The translations under genes were made by a program, and so were the position numbers. DNA of 64,000 nt, taken from positions 3,228,001 to 3,292,000 of the forward strand of contig NZ_JAUCFJ010000002.1 of assembly GCF_030348505.1 (NCBI RefSeq), read 5' to 3'. Below are positions 54,879 to 63,891 of this stretch, piece by piece. Below the pieces are notes generated by a model that was given only the letters and a program-made list of their open reading frames with translations, was not told the origin of the DNA and searched no databases. The stretch's first letter is position 1; each line of letters opens with the position of its first letter. This stretch comes from Lysinibacillus sp. G4S2 (lineage in GTDB: Bacteria; Bacillota; Bacilli; Bacillales_A; Planococcaceae).

Positions 54879-55412
54879 TTAAATTCTTAAATTAAGTTTT
54901 TTTGAAGTGAAATATTTTACTGCAACTACTTTTTCAACAGAAATTTTACCTGTTGTACCTTGTAGACACAATTCTTCCGATTCATTTTCATAAAAATTGG
55001 TTTTTAACCAATCAAAATCAAATATCTTCTCCCAATCAGACATATCAACATTTCTATTATATTTATAGACTCTAGGTAGGATGATGTCATTATCGAAACT
55101 TCCACTATTTAAAGGAACATGCCAAGCTTCAAAATCAGATAAAAGTACGTCTTTATCATCAAGCTCTATCGTTAGTAATACGAATTTTTTACGTGCAACA
55201 TCTGAAAATCGGAATCTATAAAATTCAGGAATTTCCGTCCAAAGCCAAACGGGATATTCACCTTTGTAATTCGCCAATCGTTTAGACATTTGTTCCATCA
55301 TCCATTGATAATGCTCTGAATACAAACCGTATTCATTATTACCTTCCATATACCCTTGCTTCATGAATTTTTCCCATATTCTGCGTGGATGAATTGAGTA
55401 ATATAAAGTCAT
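54879..55412 (-). CDS. DUF3841 domain-containing protein
   Basis: 177-residue protein. YPVWLWTEIPEFYRFRF, VLLTIELDDKDVLLSDFEAW followed by HVPLN, and DWEKIFDFDW match the DUF3841 family of unknown function. The start has a short AAGGAG-type site. Nothing near it hints at a role. Confidence 0.8.
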   Translation of the reverse strand: MTLYYSIHPRRIWEKFMKQGYMEGNNEYGLYSEHYQWMMEQMSKRLANYKGEYPVWLWTEIPEFYRFRFSDVARKKFVLLTIELDDKDVLLSDFEAWHVPLNSGSFDNDIILPRVYKYNRNVDMSDWEKIFDFDWLKTNFYENESEELCLQGTTGKISVEKVVAVKYFTSKKLNLRI

Positions 55413-55484
55413 AAAAAAACTCCTTTTATTTATCCCATATATGAGTCACTTTACTAAAAACCCCACCCCTTGTCACCCAACCAT

Positions 55485-55698
55485 TCATGAATGTGATCCA
55501 CGGACAGCATGAATTTTATGTGTAACATATCTACCTTTCACACGACAAAATACAACATCATCCATCGAATGCTCCGTTTCTTCAACTACAGGTGTTACTG
55601 GCTGATTACTTTTTAGCAAAGGTAGCATACTATTGCCACCTTCTTTGTATCGTTCAACTGACTGACCTTTACGAAATAAATCGGCTATAAGAGTCCTT
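55485..55698 (-). pseudogene. Fragment of a S24/S26-like protease-fold protein
   Basis: The minus strand encodes TLIADLFRKGQSVERYKEGG followed by NSMLPLLKSNQPVTPVVEET and DDVVFCRVKGRYVTHKIHAV. NSMLP and the following DVVxC(R/K)VxGRYxTHxI pattern resemble small S24/S26-type proteins annotated near phage and signal peptidase-like genes. The C-terminal half is missing and no start is visible. Confidence 0.5.
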
Positions 55699-55764
55699 CA
55701 GTTCTTGCGACTTACTGTATTTAATCCAATTTATTCAAAATCATTTTCAAGTAATAGTTGATGT

Positions 55765-56010
55765 ATGTTCATCCAAATCCACCCTTATTCTAATAATACT
55801 ATTTGAATTAGTTAAGTTTATAATTCGACTGTTTTTATCCAATAGTAGTTGAATTTGTTTTTCCAATTCATCATTTACTTTGTCAATTTCATTTGGTAAA
55901 GCTTTTAAACTGGAAATTTCGCTTGAGTAGCTCCTAAAGATTAATTCACTGTTAGCCGCTTTCCATTCTTCTTAATTCACTATTTTTGGTCTATCTCTAT
56001 AATCTTTTTT
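55765..56010 (-). pseudogene. Decayed coiled-coil coding relic
   Basis: In one minus-strand frame: IKKDYRDRPKIVN, a stop codon, then EEWKAANSELIFRSYSSEIS followed by SLKALPNEIDKVNDELEKQI and a short continuation to a stop. It reads like part of a helical protein interrupted by a nonsense mutation. I do not recognise the family. Confidence 0.35.
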
Positions 56011-56041
56011 AATACAATTGTTTTAATTAAAAACTTACGGT

Positions 56042-56075
56042 ACTTTAATTAATATAACTCTGTATTAATTAAAGT
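56042..56075. promoter_or_regulatory. 12-bp perfect inverted repeat before the 56089 gene
   Basis: ACTTTAATTAAT and ATTAATTAAAGT are separated by 10 bp and end right at the ribosome binding site. The location fits a repressor operator, or a hairpin over the start region. No regulator gene lies adjacent. Confidence 0.65.
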
Positions 56076-56088
56076 CTGGAGGTTTTTT

Positions 56089-56613
56089 ATGATTGCTTGG
56101 ATTATTACTGCGGAAATTGCCTTTTGGATTGTTATTATTCTAGGGCTTATTTGCAGATATGTTTTGAAAATGCCGAAACTGAGCATTTTATTTTTTGCAT
56201 TAACACCTGTTATAGATTTATTACTTGTCATCCTCACTGCGATGGATTTAAAAGCAGGGACCCCCGCTTCTATATCTCACGGAATAGCGGCCATCTATAT
56301 TGGTGTCTCCATAGCATACGGTAAAACGATGATTGCATGGGCAGATGAAAAATTCCAACAATGGTTTTTAAAATCTGGCTATAAAAAAGAGCCAATGACT
56401 GGAATGACAAAAGGTAAGCATGAAATGAAAATGCTTGGACAGCATATTGTTGCCTTCATCATTGGTGCTGGATTATTGTATGCTATGTCACTTTTTGTTG
56501 GTTCAAATTCTGATACATCTTCCTTATTTCAAGTAATGAAAGTTTGGGGTATCGTACTTGCAATTGATGCCGCAATTAGCATTTCATACGTGATATTCCC
56601 AAAAAAGAAATAA
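56089..56613 (+). CDS. Membrane protein, hypothetical
   Basis: 174 residues with about five membrane segments, starting IAWIITAEIAFWIVIILGLI. TPASISHGIAAIYIGVSIAYGK in the middle and a basic loop (KEPMTGMTKGKHEMK) are visible. I do not recognise a named family. It lies 60 bp upstream of an ABC transporter operon and could be co-transcribed with it. Confidence 0.65.
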   Translation: MIAWIITAEIAFWIVIILGLICRYVLKMPKLSILFFALTPVIDLLLVILTAMDLKAGTPASISHGIAAIYIGVSIAYGKTMIAWADEKFQQWFLKSGYKKEPMTGMTKGKHEMKMLGQHIVAFIIGAGLLYAMSLFVGSNSDTSSLFQVMKVWGIVLAIDAAISISYVIFPKKK

Positions 56614-56672
56614 CTCAAAATTTGAAACATTACTCCTCTTTATTCGTAAATATATAAAAGGAGAGGAAGTTA

Positions 56673-57371
56673 ATGACAATAGATATTAACATACATACAG
56701 GTGGCTATGTAGAAGAAGAAAATGTTATTGCAGACATTCAATTTCAAGTAAATAGCGGTGAGCTTGTTGGATTAATCGGTTCAAATGGGGCAGGTAAGAG
56801 TACAACCTTGCAGGCAATGATGGGTGTCTTACCAATTATGGATGGGCAAGTCTCGATAGGAACTTACGGCTACATACCAGAAAGACCAATTTTATATGAG
56901 TATTTTACATTATGGGAGCATATTGATTTTTACATGCGTGTTGCAGGTAAAGAGGCTTCTTTAACAGATCGTGCGCAAGAATTACTAAATATTTTCAAAT
57001 TAGACCATAAGCTACATGATTATCCAACAACGTTTTCCAAAGGTATGCAACAAAAAGTGATGCTGATTTTAGCATTTCTTGACAATCATTCTTCTTATAT
57101 TTTAGATGAACCTTTTATGGGGCTAGATCCACAGGCAATGCGTAAGCTCTTAACGATTTTAGATGAATTAAAAGCACAAGGCGCCGCAATTTTAATGAGT
57201 ACACATGCACTCGATACGGCAGAAAAAATATGTGATCGTTTCATACTAATTGATCGTGGGCGAATTATACAGCAAGGTACACTCACATCGTTACGCTTAA
57301 CGATGAAACAGGACAAAGCATCTCTTCTCGATATTTTCGATACATTACTTGAGGAAAATCACCATGACTAG
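56673..57371 (+). CDS. ABC transporter ATP-binding protein (EcsA-like)
   Basis: 232-residue ATPase. Walker A LIGSNGAGKSTTLQAMMG (32-49), Q-loop residues in YGYIPERPILYEYFTLWEH, signature FSKGMQQKVMLILAFL, Walker B YILDEPFMGLDP and the H-loop STHALDTAEKICD are present. Signature begins FSKGMQ as in many EcsA proteins. It overlaps the permease gene by 8 bp, so the two form one transporter. Confidence 0.88.
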   Translation: MTIDINIHTGGYVEEENVIADIQFQVNSGELVGLIGSNGAGKSTTLQAMMGVLPIMDGQVSIGTYGYIPERPILYEYFTLWEHIDFYMRVAGKEASLTDRAQELLNIFKLDHKLHDYPTTFSKGMQQKVMLILAFLDNHSSYILDEPFMGLDPQAMRKLLTILDELKAQGAAILMSTHALDTAEKICDRFILIDRGRIIQQGTLTSLRLTMKQDKASLLDIFDTLLEENHHD

Positions 57372-58479
57372 TTTATTTCAGCAACGAAGAAAAATAGAGC
57401 GCTCTAATAATTTTAAGCTACTAGCAAGCGTTATCGATTGGACAGTCGCCTTATATATTGTTGTGCCGACTCTTGTGATTGGCTTTTTCCTTTATAAAGA
57501 CTTTATCTTAACTATAAGTACATCGTGGGTCGTACATATTCCGCTAGCTTTCTTAATTGTTCTGTTATTTATTATTACACGTATTGAAACTATTCGAACT
57601 TATTCGCAGCGAGCTGATCGTCTTTTTTTAATCCAAAACCGAAAACAAATGATAAAGTTAAAACAAGCTGGTCTTTATTGGACATTTAGTAAGCATCTCC
57701 TCATACTCGTTTCTGCCATTGCTTTATTAGCGCCCATTTTTATAATCGTTCATCATGTAACGATATTGGAATTACTTATTTTATTACTGCTGCTATTTAC
57801 AACTAATTTTTTCAATGCACTTGTACAATTAAAACTTCGTCGATGGCAGCAGCTTTTAAGTAAAATTGTGATGTGTATTCTCGGCACAGTTTTCTTTTTG
57901 TATGTGCCAAATAGTATTACTGCACTTTTGTATCTACTTCTTCTTGTCTATTGCACAAACTATTATTATAGACATTTTATTTATAGCACGAAATATTTTG
58001 ATCAGCAGGTGGAGCTCGATCAGGCAGCGTTTTATAAATGGCAAAGTCTTTTATTTCAAATAGCTCCTGAGCTTAAAAGTCAGTTAGCACCAAAATTGAA
58101 AAAGCCTCGCCTACTTTGGAAAAATTCAAAGCGCATGTTTCGACGTTCTGATTATTTTATAGAGGAACTAGTATGCAAAACGATGCTACGCCAAAAACAG
58201 TATCGCTTTGGCTATCTTCGTTTTTTAGTGATGGGGATCGGGCTTACCATCATTGTTCCGACTTGGGGTAAATTTATCATAATTGGAATGCTTTATTTTA
58301 CTTTACGTAGCGTTATGCAATCGATAATCCAGCAAATTATAGAGCACAAAATTTGGTCAATCTTTCAAATATCCAATGAACAAATTCATACAGCTAGAAG
58401 TCGATTAATGAAGGGGTTTGTAGATTTCCCATTATTGTGTGTTCTTGTTATCCTAGTTATTTTTAGTCTTGTAAATTAA
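57364..58479 (+). CDS. ABC transporter permease (EcsB-like)
   Basis: 371-residue membrane protein with about 8 segments. The N-terminal SLFQQRRKIERSNNFKLLAS, the YYYRHFIYSTKYFDQQVELD region and the C-terminal helices resemble EcsB. The Ecs transporter of Bacillus affects secretion, competence and membrane proteolysis, but the transported substrate is not defined. ATG 57364 overlaps the end of the ATPase gene. Confidence 0.85.
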   Translation: MTSLFQQRRKIERSNNFKLLASVIDWTVALYIVVPTLVIGFFLYKDFILTISTSWVVHIPLAFLIVLLFIITRIETIRTYSQRADRLFLIQNRKQMIKLKQAGLYWTFSKHLLILVSAIALLAPIFIIVHHVTILELLILLLLLFTTNFFNALVQLKLRRWQQLLSKIVMCILGTVFFLYVPNSITALLYLLLLVYCTNYYYRHFIYSTKYFDQQVELDQAAFYKWQSLLFQIAPELKSQLAPKLKKPRLLWKNSKRMFRRSDYFIEELVCKTMLRQKQYRFGYLRFLVMGIGLTIIVPTWGKFIIIGMLYFTLRSVMQSIIQQIIEHKIWSIFQISNEQIHTARSRLMKGFVDFPLLCVLVILVIFSLVN

Positions 58480-58483
58480 AGCT

Positions 58484-58576
58484 CATCACAATAACCCGGG
58501 GTTAATTTCCGTTCCGACTAGATATAAATAAACTATATTTTAACAAATATCATCCCGACTTTTGGTGACGAGTCCT
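58484..58576. mobile_element. Minimal family B element, copy 5
   Basis: About 93 bp. Starts GCTCATCACAATAACCCGGG, continues TTAATTTCCGTTCCGACTAG, and ends with the inverted module whose outer part is GTCACCAAAAGTCGGGATGA when read from the right. Both terminal modules of copies 1 and 3 are joined with almost nothing between, as in a minimal inverted-repeat element. Confidence 0.55.
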
Positions 58577-58609
58577 AAAATAAACGAAGCTTGGATATAA
58601 CTAGCTGAT

Positions 58610-58647
58610 AAAAGAGAAATCGATGCTGTTTCGATTTCTCTTTTACT
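58610..58647. terminator. Bidirectional hairpin terminator
   Basis: AAAAGAGAAATCGA pairs with TCGATTTCTCTTTT and is followed by T or A tracts on both sides. It may end the ecs-like operon. Confidence 0.65.
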
Positions 58648-58680
58648 ATGTTTGACCTTTAATGAGCTATAGTTTTGAGA

Positions 58681-58772
58681 TTTATCGAGAACTTTTGATT
58701 GTTTATCGACTAACTTTTTCGATTTATCGACCAACTTTTTTTATTTATCACCCAACTTTCGAAAAATATCGA
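58681..58772. repeat. Diverged TTTATCGA array with exact 21-bp register
   Basis: Cores TTTATCGA or close variants start at 58681, 58702, 58723, 58744 and 58765, each 21 bp apart. The spacers are different from those in the family A elements. No terminal repeats of family A are seen around it. Confidence 0.75.
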
Positions 58773-58836
58773 CATCTACCTTCATGAAACACTATCTGAC
58801 CGCACTTTTGAGGCAAAATTTAAATATTTAACATCA

Positions 58837-58884
58837 AAAAAGCGTGAGAAATCAACGTTTTCAAATTGATTTCTCACGCTTTTT
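58837..58884. terminator. Strong bidirectional terminator
   Basis: A perfect 19-bp stem (AAAAAGCGTGAGAAATCAA and its complement) with a 10-bp loop. It lies after the minus-strand gene ending at 58921. Confidence 0.85.
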
Positions 58885-58920
58885 AAGGTTTTGGCCAGTT
58901 TTGTCCCAACCACCATTTTA

Positions 58921-59958
58921 TTATCTATTATTTTCCATTCCTTGTAAAAGCATATTTCTAAATTCCTGAGCCTGGTCAGCTTTAATGGCAACTTTGTTAT
59001 AACGTTTTTTAAGTCCAAGCATGAAAGTTACTTCCACAGGTTCTTTCATCTTTAAAATAAACTGTGGATAGGCCTCGCCAAAATCACGTGCTACAAAATC
59101 AATTGTATCCTTCGATAATTTCCCTTCCAATTGGTCCTTATCCTCAATAAGCTCTTCAATTTGTTCAAAGCGAATTTCTGCACGTTTCATCAAACCTAAC
59201 GACAAATACAGCTTATCAGATGTTACATAGACGGGATTTAAACGAATTGCCTGCATATCTGCAATAAAAAATATAACAGAGTATACATTAAAAATAAGCA
59301 ATAGAATTGAAAGAACCATCGATTTCTCATGTAGCCACCAATGAATCCCAATTGTTTCAATGGCTATTCCATGGATGATCATAATTTGAAAAGCAATATA
59401 GCTCGAATTTTTATGTAAGGTTAATCCCGGACGCTCTTTTCTCTTCCAGCTTGCAAAACCGTAGTAAAGAACTAAAAAGTCTGTGCAAAGCATTTGAACA
59501 ATAAGATGCTTTGGGGCATGTTTATCAACTGCTTGTGGAAATGTGAACATGTCTGGTAAAGTATTTGATCGTACATCCGCTAGAATTCTCGGCATGTAGC
59601 GAACAAGAGTTGAAACTAGTAATATTTCTAATAAAATAATCGAACCTTCAATGGCAAATCCAACCCACGTTACCGCAACAAAAGGTTGCAAATATTCTAT
59701 CGGAATAATAAAACGCGCTGCAATACAACCAGTCGCTGCTAATAGTACCGCTTGTTTTACAGAAAACTTTCCTTTATACAACATGAATAGAACAGGCATA
59801 ACGAGAAGAAAATCAATTAAAGAGCCTATAACAACTCCATTTGTTTCAAATGGTAAAATTGATAAACCAGGCCCAGTGTTATAAAGCATGTAATTGCTGG
59901 CAAGTACCACTAACAAAAAAGCTAGCCATAAATTTTGCTTTTTCTTTAAAGCAATCAT
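58921..59958 (-). CDS. Hypothetical multi-pass membrane protein
   Basis: 345 residues. Six to seven membrane segments occupy the first 250 residues (LWLAFLLVVLASNYMLYNTG, VIGSLIDFLLVMPVLFMLYK, VIFFIADMQAIRLNPVYV at the end). The last 110 residues form a soluble domain with LEGKLSKDTIDFVARDFGEA. Homologues in Bacilli are often misnamed beta-carotene monooxygenase. It follows a MarR-type gene by one base and is probably regulated by it. Confidence 0.7.
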   Translation of the reverse strand: MIALKKKQNLWLAFLLVVLASNYMLYNTGPGLSILPFETNGVVIGSLIDFLLVMPVLFMLYKGKFSVKQAVLLAATGCIAARFIIPIEYLQPFVAVTWVGFAIEGSIILLEILLVSTLVRYMPRILADVRSNTLPDMFTFPQAVDKHAPKHLIVQMLCTDFLVLYYGFASWKRKERPGLTLHKNSSYIAFQIMIIHGIAIETIGIHWWLHEKSMVLSILLLIFNVYSVIFFIADMQAIRLNPVYVTSDKLYLSLGLMKRAEIRFEQIEELIEDKDQLEGKLSKDTIDFVARDFGEAYPQFILKMKEPVEVTFMLGLKKRYNKVAIKADQAQEFRNMLLQGMENNR

Positions 59959-59959
59959 A

Positions 59960-60454
59960 TTAAATCTCTCCCTTTTTCAAATGTTGATCGTTTAACTCAT
60001 CGATAATACCTTCCTTAATTACAATCTGATTTAGTTTCTGAATAATTTTCTTTAATTCCACGACCTCACTTAAATCGAGCTTAGAATAATATTTAGAGAT
60101 AATAAATCGTTTTATTTCTTCCTCTCGTTCAAAATACTTAGTGCCTAAAGTATCTAGACTTACAAATATTTCACGTCGGTTTTCAGGATTAATACGCCGA
60201 GTGACATATTGCTGTTCTTCAAGTTTACTAACCAATTGACCGACAGCACTTGAAGTAATATTCAAATAACTTGCAATCTGTCCTATCGTCACTTGGCTAT
60301 TTTTTTCAATAAAATCTAATAAAATTATTTGCTTAGGCGATAAATCATCAGTCACTAAATTCTGGTGTAACTTAATGAAATGACTATCCATCGAATAAAT
60401 GGCATCATTTATCTCCTGCACAAGGTTATATAGAAATTCCTCATCCTTTTTCAT
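59960..60454 (-). CDS. MarR family regulator
   Basis: 164-residue winged-helix regulator. The HTH region has VTIGQIASYLNITSSAVGQL followed by VSKLEEQQYVTRRINPENRR, with the wing typical of MarR. I start at ATG 60454; an in-frame TTG at 60460 is possible. It sits directly before the membrane protein gene, and a long perfect palindrome at 60472-60515 overlaps its promoter. Confidence 0.87.
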   Translation of the reverse strand: MKKDEEFLYNLVQEINDAIYSMDSHFIKLHQNLVTDDLSPKQIILLDFIEKNSQVTIGQIASYLNITSSAVGQLVSKLEEQQYVTRRINPENRREIFVSLDTLGTKYFEREEEIKRFIISKYYSKLDLSEVVELKKIIQKLNQIVIKEGIIDELNDQHLKKGEI

Positions 60455-60471
60455 TAACAACCCAATCCTTT

Positions 60472-60515
60472 AAGTGAAATTAATAGTAAAGTTTGCTTTA
60501 CTATTAATTTCACTT
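60472..60515. promoter_or_regulatory. 44-bp perfect palindrome upstream of marR
   Basis: Two 20-bp arms (60472-60491 and 60496-60515) are perfect complements around 4 bp. It begins AAGTGAAATTAATAG. Its position right before the MarR start codon makes it the likely autoregulatory operator. Confidence 0.85.
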
Positions 60516-60619
60516 TACTACATTTGGTTATTGCTGTAAATAACGTAAGCATTAAAGACTCTATCCTTTCCCCAATAATTTTCAATATTTTTTCACAAAT
60601 TGGGATTTGATTCTCTTTT

Positions 60620-60714
60620 CGCGGGTATTCACTTGCTTCGCGCGGATATTTGCTTCTCCTCCGCGGGCATTCTCTTACTTCGCGCGGATATTGATCTCTC
60701 TTCCACGGATATTC
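60620..60714. repeat. Second CGCGGGTATT-type array
   Basis: Five units with cores CGCGGGTATT, CGCGGATATT, CGCGGGCATT, CGCGGATATT and CACGGATATT starting at 60620, 60641, 60662, 60683 and 60704, exactly 21 bp apart. Same family as 10979-11390, in an unrelated gene context just downstream of the AraC gene. Confidence 0.85.
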
Positions 60715-60723
60715 TATGCACTA

Positions 60724-61611
60724 CTATCTTTTTTCAATAAACTTTTGTCTATAGACACGCGGCGAGTATCCCGTGTATTCCTTAAACTTCTCGATGTAAT
60801 AGCTAACTGTACTAAAACCTGTTGTTGCAGCAATTGTCGTGATTGATTGCTCGCTATCACGTAATAGTTCCATGCTTTTGCGAAGGCGGTAATGTAATAA
60901 GTATGTGAATGGGGTCATACCGACCATTTTTTTAAAGAAGCGACTGCATTCTTCCCGACTTAAAAAAACATGTGTAGCTAAATTTTCTAACGATACCTTC
61001 TCTTGATAATGAGTATGTAAATAATTAAGCATATCTTTCGCTCGCTCATGTTGGACAATAATTGCTGGGTCCAGTATTTCTTCCGTTAACATCGATTGTG
61101 ACAAAATCGTTTCCCAAATTACTAATAGCTCTCTCCATACTTTTAGCTCATAAAAGATGGCCTTCTCTTGTAGCAATTTTGCTATAACTTCTACTTTTTG
61201 TGCCAATTGTCCTGAAAGCTTTACATAAGGCAATCTATTGTTTGCTATGTATGGCAGTACATATTTAGTAGCAAAAATACTCCCCTCATGTCCACCTAAG
61301 AGTAATGGATTCACATTCACACAGAGGGTTTTTGCTTGAGCTATATGGTAAGGCTTTGCTTCATGTAACCCTGATGCATTGACAAATAGTCCCTCCCCCT
61401 CCTCAACTACAAAGACATCTGCTCCTATACGGTATTCCACACGCCCACTTTTCACATAGACAAATTGAATTTCCTTATGCCAATGTAACGGTATAAAATC
61501 TAAACTTTCTAATCGCAGGACAGTCTCGTATAGTGCAACTGGGAATTCCCTCGTCCCATGTAACGTCAGTTCTTGTAAATCCTTCGCAATTTTAATATGT
61601 GTTAACGCCAC
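60724..61611 (-). CDS. AraC family transcriptional regulator
   Basis: 295-residue regulator. A cupin sensor (about 20-130) with LDFIPLHWHKEIQFVYVKSG is followed by two helix-turn-helix motifs: VSLENLATHVFLSREECSRF and SITTIAATTGFSTVSYYIEK with the FKEYTGYSPRVYRQ end. It is divergent from a DMT transporter gene, which it probably controls in response to a small ligand. Confidence 0.88.
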   Translation of the reverse strand: MALTHIKIAKDLQELTLHGTREFPVALYETVLRLESLDFIPLHWHKEIQFVYVKSGRVEYRIGADVFVVEEGEGLFVNASGLHEAKPYHIAQAKTLCVNVNPLLLGGHEGSIFATKYVLPYIANNRLPYVKLSGQLAQKVEVIAKLLQEKAIFYELKVWRELLVIWETILSQSMLTEEILDPAIIVQHERAKDMLNYLHTHYQEKVSLENLATHVFLSREECSRFFKKMVGMTPFTYLLHYRLRKSMELLRDSEQSITTIAATTGFSTVSYYIEKFKEYTGYSPRVYRQKFIEKR

Positions 61612-61720
61612 ACTTCATCCACCTCAATATATTGATATTTTCAAACATTTAAATCGATATTACTTGTACTTAACTTTCCTTATAATCATCCTATATTGAT
61701 AGTTTAGGAGATGTTTTCAG

Positions 61721-62638
61721 ATGAATCAATCAGTACAAAAAAATCGTACTCGCGGTTTTATTCTAGTCATTCTAGGGGCAAGTTTTTGGGGGATTGGCGG
61801 AACCGTCGCGCAAAAGCTTTTTCAACAGGAAAATATTGAGGTTGGATGGCTCGTTTCTAGTCGACTTCTTTTAGCAGGCCTATTACTAATTGCTGCCTAT
61901 AAATTTACACATCGTAAGGAATCTATTTTTGTGATGTGGCGTACGAGGCAAAATGCTTTTAGACAAATTTTATTTAGTTTACTCGGAATGCTTGCGGTTC
62001 AATATACTTATATGATGTCAATTTCTCTAGGCAATTCCGCAGTGGCTACATTATTACAATATTTAGCACCACTCTTCATAATGGCCTATTATTTCATAAC
62101 AAAGCACAGTCAATTGACAAGGCAAGATGGCATAGCTGTAACTCTGACACTTGTTGGTACTTTTTTATTACTAACAAACGGCTCGTTATCCACACTTTCT
62201 GTTCCATCGATGGCCGTGTTTTGGGGGATTTTATCTGGTCTTTCAGCTGCTTTTTATACATTATATGCCGTATCACTATTACAACAGTTTCACTCATTAC
62301 TTGTTGTAGGTTGGTCAATGCTTATTGGCGGAATTGTGATGAGCTTTTTCCATCAACCTTGGCAAATTGACATGACAAATTGGGCATTTTCAACAATCAC
62401 TTATTTTCTTTTTATCGTTATTTTCGGGACAATGCTCGCATTTTGGTTTTATATTGCAAGTTTGAAGTATTTATCGCCAAAAGAAACAAGTTTACTCGGC
62501 AGCCTAGAACCCCTTACAGCTGTTATAACAAGTGTGTTTTGGCTTAAAATTGACTTTGGTGGTTTTCAGTTTATTGGAACCTTGCTTATTTTATGTATGA
62601 TTTTATATCTCACTGTTTTTCAGAAAAAACACTCTTAG
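61721..62638 (+). CDS. EamA/DMT family transporter
   Basis: 305 residues with ten membrane segments in two EamA repeats, each ending in LxGxxLxLxxx-type helices; TRGFILVILGASFWGIGGTV begins the first and the second starts near residue 160. Such proteins export amino acids or small metabolites. Divergent from the AraC-type gene. Confidence 0.87.
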   Translation: MNQSVQKNRTRGFILVILGASFWGIGGTVAQKLFQQENIEVGWLVSSRLLLAGLLLIAAYKFTHRKESIFVMWRTRQNAFRQILFSLLGMLAVQYTYMMSISLGNSAVATLLQYLAPLFIMAYYFITKHSQLTRQDGIAVTLTLVGTFLLLTNGSLSTLSVPSMAVFWGILSGLSAAFYTLYAVSLLQQFHSLLVVGWSMLIGGIVMSFFHQPWQIDMTNWAFSTITYFLFIVIFGTMLAFWFYIASLKYLSPKETSLLGSLEPLTAVITSVFWLKIDFGGFQFIGTLLILCMILYLTVFQKKHS

Positions 62639-62807
62639 AAAGATTTTGTTAAATTTGGATTATTCCAAAAACAATAGTCATTAATTCCTATAACAGCTCA
62701 TAAAAACTATAAATCTATACATAAAATTTACTTATTTTATATATCTTTTTTCCTTGTCTGTCCAGTATACTGAAATTATCATCAATCATTTTAAAGGGGT
62801 ATTTTTT

Positions 62808-63854
62808 ATGGATAAAAAAGTTATTTTTTTCGAGGTTCGTGGCGGCACAGATAAGGGTCCTGATGGCTATCGACAAGATACAATGCCAATGGTGAATGCG
62901 CTAAAACAACGTGGACAAGATGCAGAAGTCATTTTCTTTGATGTTACAAAAAAAGAGGAAATTTATCATTACGTCAAAGAGCATGGTATTGCCTATGTAT
63001 CACGTATAAATCCAGGAAACTTACAGCATGAGGAAGAATATTTTGAGATGTTACGCGAGCTATGTAATGCGGGTATCATCGGTATGCCTCATCCAGATGC
63101 GATGATTGGCTATGGCTCTAAAGATGTATTATCAAAGCTGTCTTCTACGAATTTAGTACCCGATGATACATTTGCTTATTATACGATTGAAGCATTTAAA
63201 GCCCAATTCCCTACCTCTCTCGCTATTAACGAACGTGTTCTAAAGCAAAATCGTGGTTCAACAGGCGAAGGTATATGGCGAGTTAAATTGGTTGAACCTC
63301 TTGCTGAAGGCATCACAGAAGTGCCCCTTGATGCGGAGATTAAATGTACAGAGGCAAAAGATAATCACGTGGAATATTGGAAACTTGGGGATTTCATGAC
63401 GTTCTGTGAACAGTACATTACAGGTCCAAATGGCATGCTAATTGATATGCGCTTCCTTCCTCGTATTACTGAAGGTGAAATCCGCTTATTTATGTTACGT
63501 GATAAACCAGTTCACGTAGTTCATAAAAAACCAGCAGATTCCGAGGACGCATTTAGTGCAACATTATTTTCAGGCGCTCAATACCGTTATGATACACCGG
63601 AAGACTGGGAAGAACTTGTTCAAAACTTTTTAACCCAACTACCTCTCGTAACTAGTTTACTAGGCAATTATGACTTACCACTTATATGGACAGCTGATTT
63701 CATGTTAGATACGAACGAAACTGGCGAAGATTGCTATATTTTAGGAGAAATGAATTGTTCATGTGTAGGCTTCACTTCTGAACTCTCTTTAGCACATCAA
63801 GTAGCAGAAGAAATTTTGGCTTGTCTCAATGAAAATATCGATATTTCAGCATAA
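62808..63854 (+). CDS. Cj0069 family protein
   Basis: 348 residues. The start MDKKVIFFEVRGGTDKGPDG and the block LKQNRGSTGEGIWRVKLVEP followed by GITEVPL resemble Cj0069-family proteins with an ATP-grasp-like layout; FMLDTNETGEDCYILGEMNC near the C-terminus could hold metal or ATP ligands. Function unknown. The ATG has AAAGGGG upstream; the frame is open further upstream. Confidence 0.75.
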   Translation: MDKKVIFFEVRGGTDKGPDGYRQDTMPMVNALKQRGQDAEVIFFDVTKKEEIYHYVKEHGIAYVSRINPGNLQHEEEYFEMLRELCNAGIIGMPHPDAMIGYGSKDVLSKLSSTNLVPDDTFAYYTIEAFKAQFPTSLAINERVLKQNRGSTGEGIWRVKLVEPLAEGITEVPLDAEIKCTEAKDNHVEYWKLGDFMTFCEQYITGPNGMLIDMRFLPRITEGEIRLFMLRDKPVHVVHKKPADSEDAFSATLFSGAQYRYDTPEDWEELVQNFLTQLPLVTSLLGNYDLPLIWTADFMLDTNETGEDCYILGEMNCSCVGFTSELSLAHQVAEEILACLNENIDISA

Positions 63855-63858
63855 AATG

Positions 63859-63891
63859 AAAAAGTGCGATCTTTTTGGGATCGCACTTTTT
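63859..63891. terminator. Bidirectional terminator
   Basis: AAAAAGTGCGATC pairs perfectly with GATCGCACTTTTT. It serves the Cj0069-like gene and the convergent small gene. Confidence 0.85.
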
